Shown piece after piece: positions 25,479 through 37,139 of a stretch of 64,000 nt of DNA. Both the position numbers and the translations under genes were made by a program. Position 1 is the first letter of the stretch. Every line of letters starts with the position of its first letter. The notes beneath the pieces were generated by a model that saw only the letters and a program-made list of their open reading frames with translations, was not told where the DNA came from and did not search any database. The DNA comes from Rhodeus uyekii (Eukaryota > Chordata > Actinopteri > Cypriniformes > Acheilognathidae): contig JAWRVZ010000077.1 of assembly GCA_037043235.1 (NCBI GenBank), forward strand, positions 1,234,501 through 1,298,500, read 5' to 3'.

Positions 25479-27024
25479 ATGGGACATTAAAGTGTTCATC
25501 AAATGCACACTTCAGAATTTTGCCAGAAGGAGTAAATTATCCAGGGGCTTTTTGCCAACTCTGAATTCAGACATACTTCTTTTGTCACATACTGTTTTTC
25601 GCCTACTATATAATGAGGGAAATATGTGATTTCGGATACAGACAAAGTGAGCAGAGCAGGGAGGCGCGAGGACTGGAATTGGGATCCCCTGCTTTATGCA
25701 ATACATAACTTTGATGTATCAAGTCATCGCACAAAGCAAGCAGAACAAACACAGCGAGTAAAACAGAAATAAAGCAGCTTAGTAGGTAATAATAATCACT
25801 ATTCATATTTTTAATATTACTGCTTTGAATGAGGGGGAATACACACAACAAGAATATGATCACAGGGCAGCAAAAAACTGTGGGGTGACACGTCAAAGAG
25901 ATTGTAAGTGTTATTTGCATTTATGACTGACTGTTATTTACAAGTGTAGTTTTCCTCCATAACACTCAGGATTGAACAAAAGATCTTATTGTCTTGTTCC
26001 GTGGCCTGACATTGGGAGAGTTTGGCGATGATCGCCCGTTCCATCCAGTGGCCAGTAATATCTTCTCTGCTAGCATATGAATCCCCAGTAAAAAGCTTCT
26101 TTACCAAAAAATAATAATCAGAACAATACATATGATGTATAAAATGAGAAGCAATTAATAAAATATAATCTGAACCACTAGTATTTGGTTACAATAATAG
26201 CTTTTGCAGTCCTTATGTAGCCTTGATTTCTTTTCTTCCTATTTTCAGTTACCAGACACACATTCATTAGCTTGAGGCTTTGAACCATTTCAACCAACAA
26301 TGACAAAGACAGTGACAAAACAAACACAATATTATCTGCTCTAGACTAGATGGAGCTCCCAGATATGCTTTACGGAAGACCCTGAAATGCATCAAACAGA
26401 CTTTTGAAAGCCTTTATGAAGGATACAACAGCGATTTTGTTAGACTAAAAGGGAGTTTTGCGTGTGCATGTGTTGTTTGATGCTCAGATCCAGGGAAAAG
26501 TGTTCAGTTCTACTCCTTCCTGGTTTCATCTTTCACACATCTTTCCTGGTTTCTTAAGGGAAATGCTTGTGTGAAGGGCAACAGGCAGCATTCTTTCTGT
26601 TCTTGTCATATCTCAAAGATTACTATGACATCATGGAACGCAATATCCAATAATTACGCGTTTCTCTGACTGAAGGTTCTTAAGAGCTCTAATATGGGCG
26701 AGGTGGAGTGTGTTTGTGGTGCTGTGCTTAAGAATCAGCTGCGAATCGAAGGTGTGGAAAAGGCAATGGGTGATGTGCCCGGTTGTTCTTCATCCTCTAT
26801 CTTTTCTTGATCCCTCGAGTCTCTAAAGAGTTTGTAGGCTCTTCCTTTTAGAACGAGCAAAGAGTTTGTGCCTCTCTGAATTCAAAGACAGAGAGAACAA
26901 CAGCTTGAGCCAGAATACATCACACCGGTGCCTCCTTTTCATCAATGACGTCCAACTGTTGATTCTTGAGTCAGAAAAGGTCATTAAATTACTATCAACG
27001 GCACACGTACACTTACTTATATAC

Positions 27025-27064
27025 TTTAATTTGTTGCTATTTAATATATCATTTTACATTTAAT
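27025..27064 (-). terminator. Candidate wnt5b poly(A) signals
   Basis: Three minus-strand ATTAAA hexamers lie at 27059-27064, 27040-27045 and 27025-27030, about 100-140 nt past the stop codon. They could serve a short 3' UTR, but AT-rich DNA gives such hexamers by chance and a longer UTR is possible. Confidence 0.3.
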
Positions 27065-27161
27065 TATCTCTAAGTTCCCCCTCTGGGTCCGTTAAGGGTC
27101 CCGTTCTTCTCCTGCTAATTGCTCAGTGCCTCTCTAGGGCGTCAGTCCCGTCCCAAGGCTG

Positions 27162-27620
27162 CTACTTGCACACAAACTGGTCTACGAGCGATGTGCAGCG
27201 CTTGCACTTGACGTAGCAGCACCAGTGGAACTTGCAGTGGCAACGCTCGTGTTTGTAGGTCTTGAACTGGTCGTAACCGCGACCGCAGCACATGAGCTCG
27301 CAGCCGTCCATGCCCTCCGAGGTCTTGTTGCACAGGCGACCCTGGGTGCCTAGAGAGCCGGTGGTCTCGTTACGCAGGCAGTAGTCCGGGCTGGGGTCGA
27401 TGTAGACCAGGTCATCGCCCGTCGGGGGGTTAAAGCGGTTGTTGACCAGCTCCAGCTTGCCTCGTCGGCTGATGCGCATGGCGGCGGCACTGTCGTACTT
27501 CTCCTTCAGGAACTCACCCACACGACGGAAGTCGGCCAGCTGGAGCCAACAGGTTTTCAGACTGCATGAGCCGGAGACTCCGTGACACTTGCATTGGACG
27601 TTGGCCAGATTGTACACTGC
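27162..27620 (-). CDS. wnt5b: wnt5b coding exon 4 with stop
   Basis: 459 nt, residues 212-363 plus TAG, entered in phase 0 at ttctctgctcacag|gcagtg. It carries the acyl-acceptor motif CKCHGVSGSC (Ser227), LKTCWLQLADFRRVGEFLKE, the linker, and the Cys-rich C-terminal domain. It is distinctly GC-richer than its flanks. A 63-codon antisense-type frame in the same stretch is a shadow. Confidence 0.97.
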   Translation of the reverse strand, partial: AVYNLANVQCKCHGVSGSCSLKTCWLQLADFRRVGEFLKEKYDSAAAMRISRRGKLELVNNRFNPPTGDDLVYIDPSPDYCLRNETTGSLGTQGRLCNKTSEGMDGCELMCCGRGYDQFKTYKHERCHCKFHWCCYVKCKRCTSLVDQFVCK

Positions 27621-28345
27621 CTGTGAGCAGAGAAAGAATTCTTGTGAGAATACTTCATGGCAGTTACTTGGAAAAAATGAAATCAGCACTAAAACGTTCT
27701 CTGTCGAGGTATGCTTATAAAAATCATTTTTATATGAAATATCACCAGAATTGTGACATCTACTGTTGTTAGTTATACAAACAAGTTCTAAAGGAATACG
27801 AATGAATTACTTGTCACCTTTTTTCAAACATGTCGGTGAGGTAAAATGATCAATGAGTGGCAAACGCAAATCTTGTCGAAATTGTAAGAACGATTTGTGA
27901 TCATTTGGAAGTATAAGTCAAGGCACTTTATTTCTATAGCACATTTTACAAAAGAGATTTAGAGTTTGAAAGCAGTTTTACAGAGATAACACTAAAATAA
28001 TACAGCAGCTCTAGAAGAGCAGAAAAATCTATAAAATTAATGAATATTAAGTGTCCCCAACTAAAAATGGCTATAAGTAGGAATGGGTTAAAAATGACTA
28101 ATCAATAATAGCTGACCATGTGTCCCATAATTTTCCACCACAAAGTGTTTTAAAGATAAATTTATGGCTTGGAGTTTCCTGTAAAATTCTAAAAATGGTA
28201 CAGCTTCCAGAAATTATTGCAACTTATTTATATATATATCAATTTTTATAAATGAAAATCTGGGTGGCAGAAAATTTGAGAATGCGTGAAGTAATAATAA
28301 ATACAGTTTTATTAATACAAATAATGAAACAATAAAATGATACAT

Positions 28346-28392
<47 letters not shown>

Positions 28393-28445
28393 TATTTAAT
28401 ATTAATATTATATATATAATATTAAATGTATCATTTTATTGTTTC

Positions 28446-28528
<83 letters not shown>

Positions 28529-28537
28529 TTATTGTTT

Positions 28538-28618
<81 letters not shown>

Positions 28619-31600
28619 TAGATAGTAGATATAGATATATTGAAAAATTTGTGGGTGTGTAAAAATTTCTATAAAATAAACATTCATTTAAAATAAATGT
28701 CAAACAATAAATTACTAATAAATTACTGAGCTATTACTTTTACTTTGCAAGCGAGTGGAAGCAATCACTCAGAACACCCTGCAAACACACAAGCACTTTT
28801 TTATTTCATGAATTCATTTTCATTAGGGAAAACAGCTTTAGTCCTATAAAGAGCAGCAAAATAAACCTTGATGCAACATCAGGTCCCTCTAGAGGCCAAA
28901 TGAGTTCAGTGCACTAGCCTGTTTAAAGCTGATGGGGCCTCCAGAGGCCTTTTGAGTTTACGGCCCCTTTATAAACAGCGAGCCGCAGTGAGAGCGTTTG
29001 GAGAACAATGGGATGAATAGTCATTCTGTTCTAGAACACACAGAGAGCCCCGCGTCCACTGACAGCAGACTTCCTGCTGATTAAATTCAATGAAACCCCC
29101 AGCTGAATCAATAAAGAAACGCTCGACATATTGTCCTACTAAACTAATGGCTGTGTTTCCCTTTCCTTTTTAATTATTTAACATGTAACTTTAACAGACT
29201 ACTGCTTTTTATTAACCGCCCACAACTGGGCATCCCAAAGACGTTTCATACAAGTGTGTTGCATTTTGCAGACAACACACAAAAAGAAGCTAATGAGTGC
29301 AATCTCTTTTCCGCGTCTGGGCTCAATCAAGGTTGGGAGGCCAGCGTGGTTGTTTCCGCCTCGGTATATGACGTGTCTTGTTTGCTGTGTCTTTTGTGTC
29401 TGTTTAGTGTCCTGAACGAGGGAACATTAAAGACATTTCTCTCTCTGTTTCTCTGTCATTTAAGACCCGGCAGTGCTCCTCCCTTTAACACCTCACGTGA
29501 GAACATTTAACGGTCGTCTTTGAGGATGTGCTGCCACGACACTTCAACCCCCCTCCGGTGGCAGCTGTTTAAGCCCCCTTCCTTTTACCTGCTCGCACAC
29601 AGACATTAAGGGGAGTTCCAACACCTTTCAAGTCTCTGTCATCACCGGCCCAACCTGCATACCTGTCTGCAATCCAGAAACAACACACACTTTCCCACAC
29701 AGCAGCGGTCCATATCACGTAAAGCCATTCTCGGCTATTTACTATCTTGCGTGTCAAGCTGCAGTTCCGCTACTCATCTAAATGATCTCGCACAAAAGGG
29801 GTTTTGAGCATTTCTATGCAACATGTGCGCCCAACTGAAACTGTGTTCACATAAAGGCTGCCATTTCTCTCTTTTATTCATCCTCACTTTCATCCTCCTT
29901 TTCGCGCCTCTCCTTTTGACTCTCTGTCTCTCTTTTTTCTCTTTTTGGCCCGAGTGACCAAGGTGTGATGGATAGACAGGCTCATCGGTGCATGGAAAGG
30001 ACACGCATGCGGAGCTGTGCACAAAGGAGCACACTCAGACGGGGTCAGGGTCGGCTGCTGGGCGGGGTCGGGGCGGAGCACGGAGACGGCAAACAACCAT
30101 CCCTGGAGGTGTAGAGATAAGAGACGCAGGACGGGAAAAAGAGGCTAAAGTAAACAAATTCAGATCTCTCTAAACTGTGCTAGGAAAATGTAGCAGTTTT
30201 CAAGACCACAAGAATGTAGCACAAGTATCTGCTGTACTCAGACTTTTTAAAACATCTAGCTATATAAATCTAAGTAATTTATTTATATGTTTTTTCTTTT
30301 TTTTCTTTTTTATACATGGTTTACTCAGCTAGATGTAGATGTTGAGACCAAATGTGGCAAAACTTTAGTTTGGGTGATTCTCAGTAAAAAATAAAAAAAA
30401 ATAAAAACTTTTTCTAAAGTTTCCTTTAAGTTAAATGTATATTATATAAAAAATAAAAATCTTCTTCTTTACACTATAGTTCTCAAATCTATTATATATT
30501 ATATATAAATATATCAAATGTATTATATATTTCTCAAATCTATTAAATTATTAATGAAAAGTTTTTATTTTATTTATACTGTTTACTGTTTACTTTTTAT
30601 TTTCTATATTAATTTAACATTTTAATGTTTATTCATTTGTTTTTTAGTTCCCAGTCATTAAGCAAAATTGTATGCCGTATGCATAGCACATGGTATAGGT
30701 TGCTGTTGCTAGTTGATTATTATTATTTTTTAATTATTTAATCACAGGCTTTTGAAAACAACCTTTGAAACACCAAAGGAGTTTCCATTTATGTTTTTTC
30801 CTTCACTATACAGTACAACAATTAAATTTCTATTTGCCAACATAGCTCATTTTAGCACTTAATAATATAATATAATAATATGTCTTCAGATCAAAAGTGT
30901 AATACGATCATAAAAAACATGATTCTGTCGCTTTTGTCTGGAAAAGCGAGAGAAGTATATTGTGCGTCCTCATTTAGATGGCTAAAGTAAACATGCGTGT
31001 CTGTGAATACAAAAGCATTCAAACATTAGTAATGCAGATAAATTGAGTAAGACAGAAAGCCGTAGCAATGTATTAAAATATGTTACGCTTCCGTGTGTAT
31101 GTGTGTGTGAGTGAGTAATAATGTGCTTTAGATTAAGGTGTGTGTGTTTGTCTCCGCTGCAGTTGATTTCTAATGAAAGACGCACAGAAGCAGGTGATCT
31201 TTATAGAGGGTGGAGGCCTCCTCTCTCTGTACAGTCTGGGTCACAAGCCTTTGTGACCCACAGCACCGGAACCACACGCACTATCTCTCACTAAACTGGT
31301 CTTATCCCTCCCCCGCCCCACCCCGACTCCGCACCGAGGGGCATCCGATACGCTTGTGTTGCCTCCACAAAAGCCCACCAAGACCAAGCCTTTCCAAGCA
31401 AGACAAATCTCCGGCAAACAGGCCCCACAGAAAGGGACCGTCAGGGAGCCGGGAGTACCGGGGGCCACACCACACCTTCAAAAAAAAAAAAAAAAGCAGG
31501 TGCCAATAACTCAAAAAAGAACAAATGTATGAGGTTGAGTGTGGTTGGGTTGCTCAGCGTCACCACAAGATATAATCTCCCCCGCATGCCCGTACAAAAC

Positions 31601-34062
31601 CCGTCCAGACCTTGACCTCCTCACCTCAGGAAACCTCCAGGACAAGAGCCAGGGATCTCAGATGTGCCATAACTCCATAAAAGAGGCCCTCTCTTCTGTA
31701 AACACCTTAAATACACTCATCTTCCCTAAGACAAACATACGTGGCGGACCTCTGCGCACGACAAGCACCCACATCGGCAGGCAAATGGACTTTTTATGGG
31801 GCCGCTTCGTTTTAAAAGCACTCAAATAACTAAGTGGAAAGAGGATGGGATCGGGGTGTGGTATGACAAAGCGTGGGACTCGCAAGGGGACGGGGAAACG
31901 CATTCCAGTTTGATGGTGTGTTTTGGCAGGATATGGTGACATTCTGCAGTGCGTTCTCTGAGAGGGCGGCCCGCTCAGGTTTTATGCCCACCTGAACGTG
32001 GCAGGGGGGCCACAGTTTGTTGGAGCCAGACACACACACACACACTCACATAGTTGGAAACATTCCAATCATCATTCCACCATATAGCTGTTCTATAAAA
32101 CAGCAAGAAACAGTTCAACAAGAAAATGTGCAGTGTCAGAGCGTTCCTGACTAAACTTACTTGCCACACATCACCTTGTAAAAAAACACACACAAAAAAG
32201 TCCTTCTGGCATCCACTCCATTAAATGAATAAAAGGGAGGTTGGTTGGGAATCTGAGCTACATGCTGAAAGGGACACTAGAGTAAGAATGAATTAGAAAC
32301 ATGGAGCGCTTTAACAGCCCTTTGACCTCTTGACCCCCAGCAGTCTGTAAGGGCGCTAGCCTAGCACAGGCTCCATTTGGTCACTTTCATTAAATTAGCT
32401 CTCTCCCTAGTCTGTAATCTAACATAGATACTGTACAGACCACTGTTATTTTTACATAAAGCTAAAGTTTCAATAACAACCAACTAGTCAAGTAAACGAC
32501 TAACTACAGGAACTCTCTCAGAAAAGTTTTGCATTGTTTCTCATGCATTTTTGAGTGTCCTGCCACAAGGATAACATCTTTACAACCCATTTCAAGATAG
32601 TCAAATAAAAACATGCATTTGGACCCCTGCATTTGTTTCCATTCAGTATAGCTGATTTTATCTCATGTAAACACTCCCGAGTAACATGTCCAGTCAGGGA
32701 CAGGTGGATCCAAACCAGCCTAAATTAGCAGTGACGTTAGCAAAAAATGTTGTCAATAGTGAAGCGATGTATGAAGCACAGCTCAATCACGTTCAAACCA
32801 AGCAGCTGTTCACTGGTCCAATCGCATGGATTCCAGTTGAACTGAATGGATTTCGCCAGCAAAAACTTGCAGGACAATGGTAAATGTGACCGTGTCTTAA
32901 ATACACAGGGCTTCCTTAAGACCAACTGACTAGACGTTCCGGCAACTCATTGGCTAGTCAATTTTGAAAATATGTCACTGCGCATCCATGAAAGTTAAAT
33001 CTAATTACTATAGACCACACACTAACCCCACCCCTTAAGAGTTCTGAATAATTTTACCTTTGAGGACATCTCCAAAGAACGATTTTGTCAGATTTAGCTA
33101 ACTTCTAAAAGATAATTGTGGTCGCAGTGTATAGCTAAGTAAACACATTCACTGAACAACAGAGGGAGGATGAAGTAACTGTTTGTTATTGTGTTTGTGG
33201 TGATCTGCAGGAGACATAAGGACTGGCTTTGGTTTATTCACACACAAACATATCAAAAGCCGTGTTTATCCGTTTGAGTGTACATCTGGCCTCTTATTTC
33301 TCAATATCACAATAGAGCTTGCAACAGCCATGATTCATTCGCTGCGCATTAGAGAAACACACCTTAACCAAACCAATGCACTGTAGACCAAAATGAGGTG
33401 GATTATGATGGCTTTAACACCCACAGTGCAGGACACTTACTACTATCCAATAATTTCCATCTATCGATAGATCAATCGTCTAAGTGTGCGTTCATTTCCT
33501 CACCATTCTCCCAGCTTCATTGTTCTGTAGATTCATAAGCGTGCGTGCATGCTCGACCGATCCACGTGGATAGTTCTTCTCGCGCTCACGGGCGTCCACA
33601 AACTCCCGGGCGAAACGGTAGCCGTAGTTGACGTTGTCCCCGCAGCCGCCCCATAGCCAGTCTCTCGGGAGGTCTCTGGGACGAGCCGCACGGCTGCAGC
33701 CGCAGGTAGAGAGCTCACCCTCACGGCACGCCCGACTCACCGCATTCACAACGCCCGCTGCGCTGATGGCGTAAGTAAAAGCTGTTTCTCTGCTGCCTGC
33801 AGAAGACATGCACAGAAAATTAGCACATGGATGACATTCCATCAGCTGCAAATCACTTTGTTAAATCATCCACAACTCTTTAGCATACTGTTTTTCTTGA
33901 TTATTCACTTAGGAAGTAAGGCAAAGAGTAAAACAACTCATTTCCAGAACCCCACAGATGGTAACAATCTTTTTGGAAAGCCCTGCAGTGAGAGATAAGA
34001 TTATCAGAATCTTGTGCATGTACATAGACAGCATTGATTCATTGTTCAATTGTGTGTATATA

Positions 34063-34119
<57 letters not shown>

Positions 34120-37100
34120 ACACACACAGTATATATCAATGGAAGTATATTAAAACAAGTGAAAAGAGAACTGACAGATTTTTAAGTTTTGGTACACTTC
34201 GTATGATTCATATGATAACCCGCAAAGCTTTCCTGCCAAAGAGGCGCTAGGTTTATAAAAATTTGTGCACTTTTTCGCATCTGTTGTGCATGTGTTACCT
34301 GATTTTTTCCCCCATCTAATAAGCCATCTGGAATGCAGATTTCACATACCTCAACAGCACAGGCAATACATTTAATAGCGTTTAACGTTTAAAAGCTGTT
34401 TAAACATGTTAAAAAGTGCCGGTACAACCATATTTAGAGATAAGCAGTTTGTATCAATGCTCGGCGACACCATAATTATGAGAGGAAATTTGTCAAACAA
34501 ACCGTTTTTAAACTGCAGGCCCTGAGAATTACTTTTAAATGATCCGGCCTTCCTCAATTCCTTACTGAAAGTGAACTAGAAGAACCACAAGTAGAAGAAC
34601 ACCCCTGACTAGAACCACAAATAACCGTTTTTTGCATAAAAAACTAAAAAAATAGCAAAAAATGTAGCACAGAAGCAAATAACTTATAACGTTAGGGATT
34701 TCCCCCACAATTATATTATCAATAACCTATAGGTTTTACAATAATTTACTTGATTTTGTGTGGATTATTCAGTTATGATTTTATATATGTATGAAATAAT
34801 ACATTTTAAGACAAAACTTTAGGGCTAAACTTGAAGAGTGCTTAAAAAAACTAAACTTGAAGGGTGCTTAAAACAGACAGACAGACAGACAGACAGATAG
34901 ATAGATAGATAGACAGACGGACAGTAGACAGACAGACAGATAGATACGTTGCACTATACATAAAGACATGAAAAATAGCAATGTGTTAAAATATTATGCA
35001 AATTCGGTGCTTGTCTCACGGCATCAAACACACAAAGCGTCGCGTGTAAACGGGTGTGTACCTGCATTCCAGCGATGCGCCTATTGAATTTGGAGGGACA
35101 CTTTTATTAGCCTTTGGTGCCCGGACTTCAAATAGAGTCCCGGATATCCCGACTCCGTGTCATCGTGTCATTGCATTTCAAAAGCGTCTCTGGACAATGG
35201 CCCGACTAACACCTCAATATAAACCTCGCGATTGACTGCAAATACGTCCCGTGCTATTTGAGGGGCATGAGAGGGGGGCATGTCGCGTCTTACACCTTGT
35301 TTCACTGATGAGCGGAACTAACACTCAATTGAGGCAAAGAGCGCTGTCTGTGCGAGAACTACGCGCATTCAGGAACAGCGCGTCATACACACACACACAC
35401 ACACACACACACTGACACGATCCACAGAAACTTTCTTAATTTAAATAAGCAGTACAGACAGGTGATCAAACATGCAGACATAAAACAACATAGAGCACAC
35501 ATCACGCATAAATAAAAAGCAATGTGATCAACAAACGTATGTAAAGAGACTAACGCGTAGCTAACTCTAACTCTAAACTAGCTAAACTAACTCTAAATTA
35601 GCTAAACTAGCTAACTCTAAACAAAGAGCGCTCCATTAACACATTACTTTGAATCTACATTTAACAAATATTCAAAACTATACATTTTTCAAAAAATACG
35701 CTCGTTTTACTTGATTTATATCTATTTTACAAATGCGTTTATAACACAATTTTAATTTATGACAATTAAAACCAGTGTTACTTGTTCAGCTGTTGTAGCC
35801 TACCTTAAATTAATATGTATGATTAAAAAATGTTTCATTTAAAATAACAATATTTCAAATCAAATGATGGACAATTAGTCTACATAGTCTATATAAAATT
35901 AGTATACCATTTATAATTATGATTTGACTTACAAATAATATACCAGATAGACACGTGCATGTTTACACATTCCTTTTATCCTCTTTCAGGATAAAGTGAA
36001 ATTAAACAGCTGGCTCATGTGATATTTACATCAGCCTCATGAAATCAAGACATCTGAACTTTTCTGTATAGCCGACAACACTTAGCAAAATACATTAACT
36101 CCTTGCAGATCCTTCTAACTCAAGAATACATTGTGGACCAAGAGGGATTTTCAAAAGCATTGCATATGCATTTTGAGCATCATCACGGCGACTCACCTAT
36201 CTGCATGACGCGGCCGAACACTGATGTGTTGTCCACCGTGCTACAGTTCCATCGCCTTTGCCTGAACTGATACTGACACTCCTTGATGCCCGTCTTTGCC
36301 CCCTCTCCAATATAAACCATATGATCCTGATAGAGCTGGCAGAGCTTTCTCTGACCCTGAGACAGGCCTGTCAGCTGGCTGCACAGAGGTTGTGCTCCAA
36401 TGATGTACATCTCTGGTCTCTGAATGGGGTTCATGGCTAATGACCTGAGAAATTAACACCAAAGCACCGACCATCAGCGTAGAATCAAATATGCACAACT
36501 AACTTTCAGCATGCAGACAAAATTAGTATCTCTAGTGTAAAATTTGAATAGGACATTCCATGCTGGAGTCTGAACTGATGTGTGCGTTTTGTTTTTAGAG
36601 AATGCAAGGCGAGATAGCAATAAGTTTTGTTCTTCTGCATATGCCAATAAATAATTTTTTACTTGACCAAATCAAAAATTAAATCTTTGAATTATTTAAA
36701 TAATTATGAACCTATTTAATTTCAAGAAAATGTTTTTTGTTTTTTTTGTGACAATGAGTTAAGGATTGCTCAGCTTAAATTGTGTCTGGGGAATGCATTA
36801 TTAACAGATGAAAACTTGTCCTGAAAAACCTGTTGTCTTCAGGACATGTTGCCTCGAATGCCCCTATTTACAAACACTTTGACCATTTGTTGCCTTGGAT
36901 AAATATTGTGACAAAGCCTCCACATTTGTTCCCAGTGAATAGTTTTCCTATACATTGTTTAATCCTTCCCACGTGACTTAATACGATATTCTTTAGAACC
37001 ATACATATGCAACTATTAACAAGTATAGTTTGCATTTACAGTCTTACCACCATGAGTTGGCGACCACCAGCAGCTGTGAGTTGCAGACGATGAGGGTCAC

Positions 37101-37139
37101 TGCCAGAAGTAGGTGTCCTTGGTTCATTCTCACATCCAT
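27162..37139 (-). CDS. wnt5b: wnt5b, secreted Wnt ligand, complete
   Basis: Join of 37139-37048, 36444-36197, 33796-33504 and 27620-27162 (minus), 363 codons plus TAG, all with GT/AG junctions and matching phases. Wnt5b is a secreted, lipid-modified ligand acting mainly through noncanonical Frizzled/Ror signalling; in zebrafish it is the pipetail gene, needed for convergent extension and skeletal patterning. The signal peptide is about residues 1-27 (HLLLAVTLIVCNSQLLVV). Signatures include RQRRWNCST, GELSTCGCSR, DLPRDWLWGGCGDN and CKCHGVSGSC. By family knowledge Ser227 in CHGVSGS is the palmitoleoylation site. The C-terminal Cys-rich domain runs LCNKTSEGMDGCELMCCGRG to QFVCK. Potential N-glycosylation sites are NCS, NTS, NET and NKT. 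LVNNRFNPPTGDDLVYIDPS and close agreement with WNT5B favour wnt5b over wnt5a. No truncation or frameshift is seen. Confidence 0.97.
28322..28620. repeat. TA-rich palindrome and long (TA)n tracts
   Basis: A perfect inverted repeat of about 38 bp has arms at 28322-28359 and 28412-28450 (left arm begins taatgaaacaataaaatga) with a TA/ATT spacer. It is followed by a (TA)38-type run at 28449-28524, a copy of 'ttttattgtttca', and another long TA run to 28616. The structure suggests repeat expansion at a cruciform-forming site. Confidence 0.9.
30041..30076 (+). promoter_or_regulatory. G-rich GC-box / G-quadruplex candidate in wnt5b intron 3
   Basis: The plus strand carries five G-runs of three or more within 36 bp (ggggtcagggtcgg, then gggcggggtcggggcgg). 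This contains overlapping GGGCGG-type Sp/KLF sites and fits a G-quadruplex pattern. Function is inferred only. Confidence 0.4.
33504..33796 (-). CDS. wnt5b: wnt5b coding exon 3
   Basis: 293 nt, completing Gly114 with two bases and ending in phase 0. The acceptor is tcttctgcag|gcagca and the donor gagaatg|gtgagg. It encodes SRETAFTYAISAAGVVNAVS, RACREGELSTCGCSRAARP, DLPRDWLWGGCGDNVNYGYR and NLQNNEAGRM, all diagnostic of Wnt5. Confidence 0.97.
34062..34116. repeat. (TC)n-(TA)n compound microsatellite
   Basis: A TC run at about 34062-34087 passes directly into a TA run to 34116, followed by a short CA run. Confidence 0.9.
34829..34946. repeat. Tandem duplication and (CAGA)n/(GATA)n block
   Basis: Two copies of 'ctaaacttgaagrgtgctta' lie side by side at about 34829-34872. 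They run into CAGA repeats, then GATA, then CAGA and GATA again to 34946. Confidence 0.85.
35062..35223 (-). promoter_or_regulatory. Candidate alternative wnt5b promoter and first exon
   Basis: A CpG-rich patch in otherwise AT-rich intron 2 contains, on the minus strand, a TATA-like tttatattg (35223-35215). About 155 nt downstream is a good splice donor, ggaatgcag|gtacac (exon end 35062). That spacing fits a noncoding first exon of about 130 nt. Spliced to the exon at 33796, translation would need to begin inside that exon, since no suitable in-frame ATG is seen upstream. This is inference from composition and signals. Confidence 0.3.
35386..35628. repeat. CA microsatellite and degenerate 'ctaaactagctaa' array
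   Basis: A (CA)13-type tract lies at 35386-35412. At 35550-35628 the units 'gctaactctaa', 'ctaaactagctaa' and 'ctaaattagctaa' alternate as an imperfect short tandem array. Confidence 0.75.
36197..36444 (-). CDS. wnt5b: wnt5b coding exon 2
   Basis: 248 nt, beginning with the last base of Trp31 and ending after the first base of Gly114. The acceptor is ttaatttctcag|gtcatt and the donor cagatag|gtgagt. It encodes SLAMNPIQRPEMYIIGAQPL, LCQLYQDHMVYIGEGAKTGI and QFRQRRWNCSTVDNTSVFGR, matching the N-terminal Wnt domain. Confidence 0.97.
36445..37047 (-). other. wnt5b intron 1
   Basis: A 603-bp AT-rich intron between the signal-peptide exon and coding exon 2. Nothing else was seen in it. Confidence 0.85.
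37048..37139 (-). CDS. wnt5b: wnt5b coding exon 1 (signal peptide)
   Basis: 92 nt encoding MDVRMNQGHLLLAVTLIVCN, then SQLLVVANSW and two bases of Trp31; donor catggtg|gtaaga. The first ATG (37139-37137) has an optimal Kozak context (A at -3, G at +4), so it is chosen over the second in-frame Met at residue 5. The exon probably begins at an acceptor at 37178 (tgtttccccag|aggagg). Confidence 0.93.

Larger units (their letters stand above)
22336..27161. other. adipor2 - wnt5b intergenic region
   Basis: The region runs from the adipor2 promoter to the stop codon of wnt5b, both genes being on the minus strand, so it includes the wnt5b 3' UTR, whose end I cannot fix. It holds a LINE fragment (22490-22780), a dispersed repeat (23270-23650) and a hAT element (24845-25478). 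No gene was recognised; the 153-codon frame at 23563-24024 (minus) overlaps the repeat. Confidence 0.6.
27621..33503 (-). other. wnt5b intron 3 (5.9 kb)
   Basis: The longest wnt5b intron. It holds a TA-rich palindrome and two long TA tracts (28322-28617), an AT-rich stretch (30230-30900), a G-rich GC-box cluster (30041-30076) and a GC-richer block at 31200-31600 with a C-rich run at 31307-31327. There is a poly-A run near 31480-31495. No exon is seen here. Confidence 0.65.
33797..36196 (-). other. wnt5b intron 2 (2.4 kb)
   Basis: The intron holds TC/TA repeats (34062-34116), a CAGA/GATA block (34873-34946), a CpG-rich block at about 35030-35390 described separately, a CA run (35386-35412) and a degenerate 'ctaaactagctaa' tandem array (35550-35628). 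No coding exon is seen. Confidence 0.7.

Noticed and set aside
28426..28703. Tyr-Ile repeat frames
   Set aside because: Translations of TA microsatellites on both strands.
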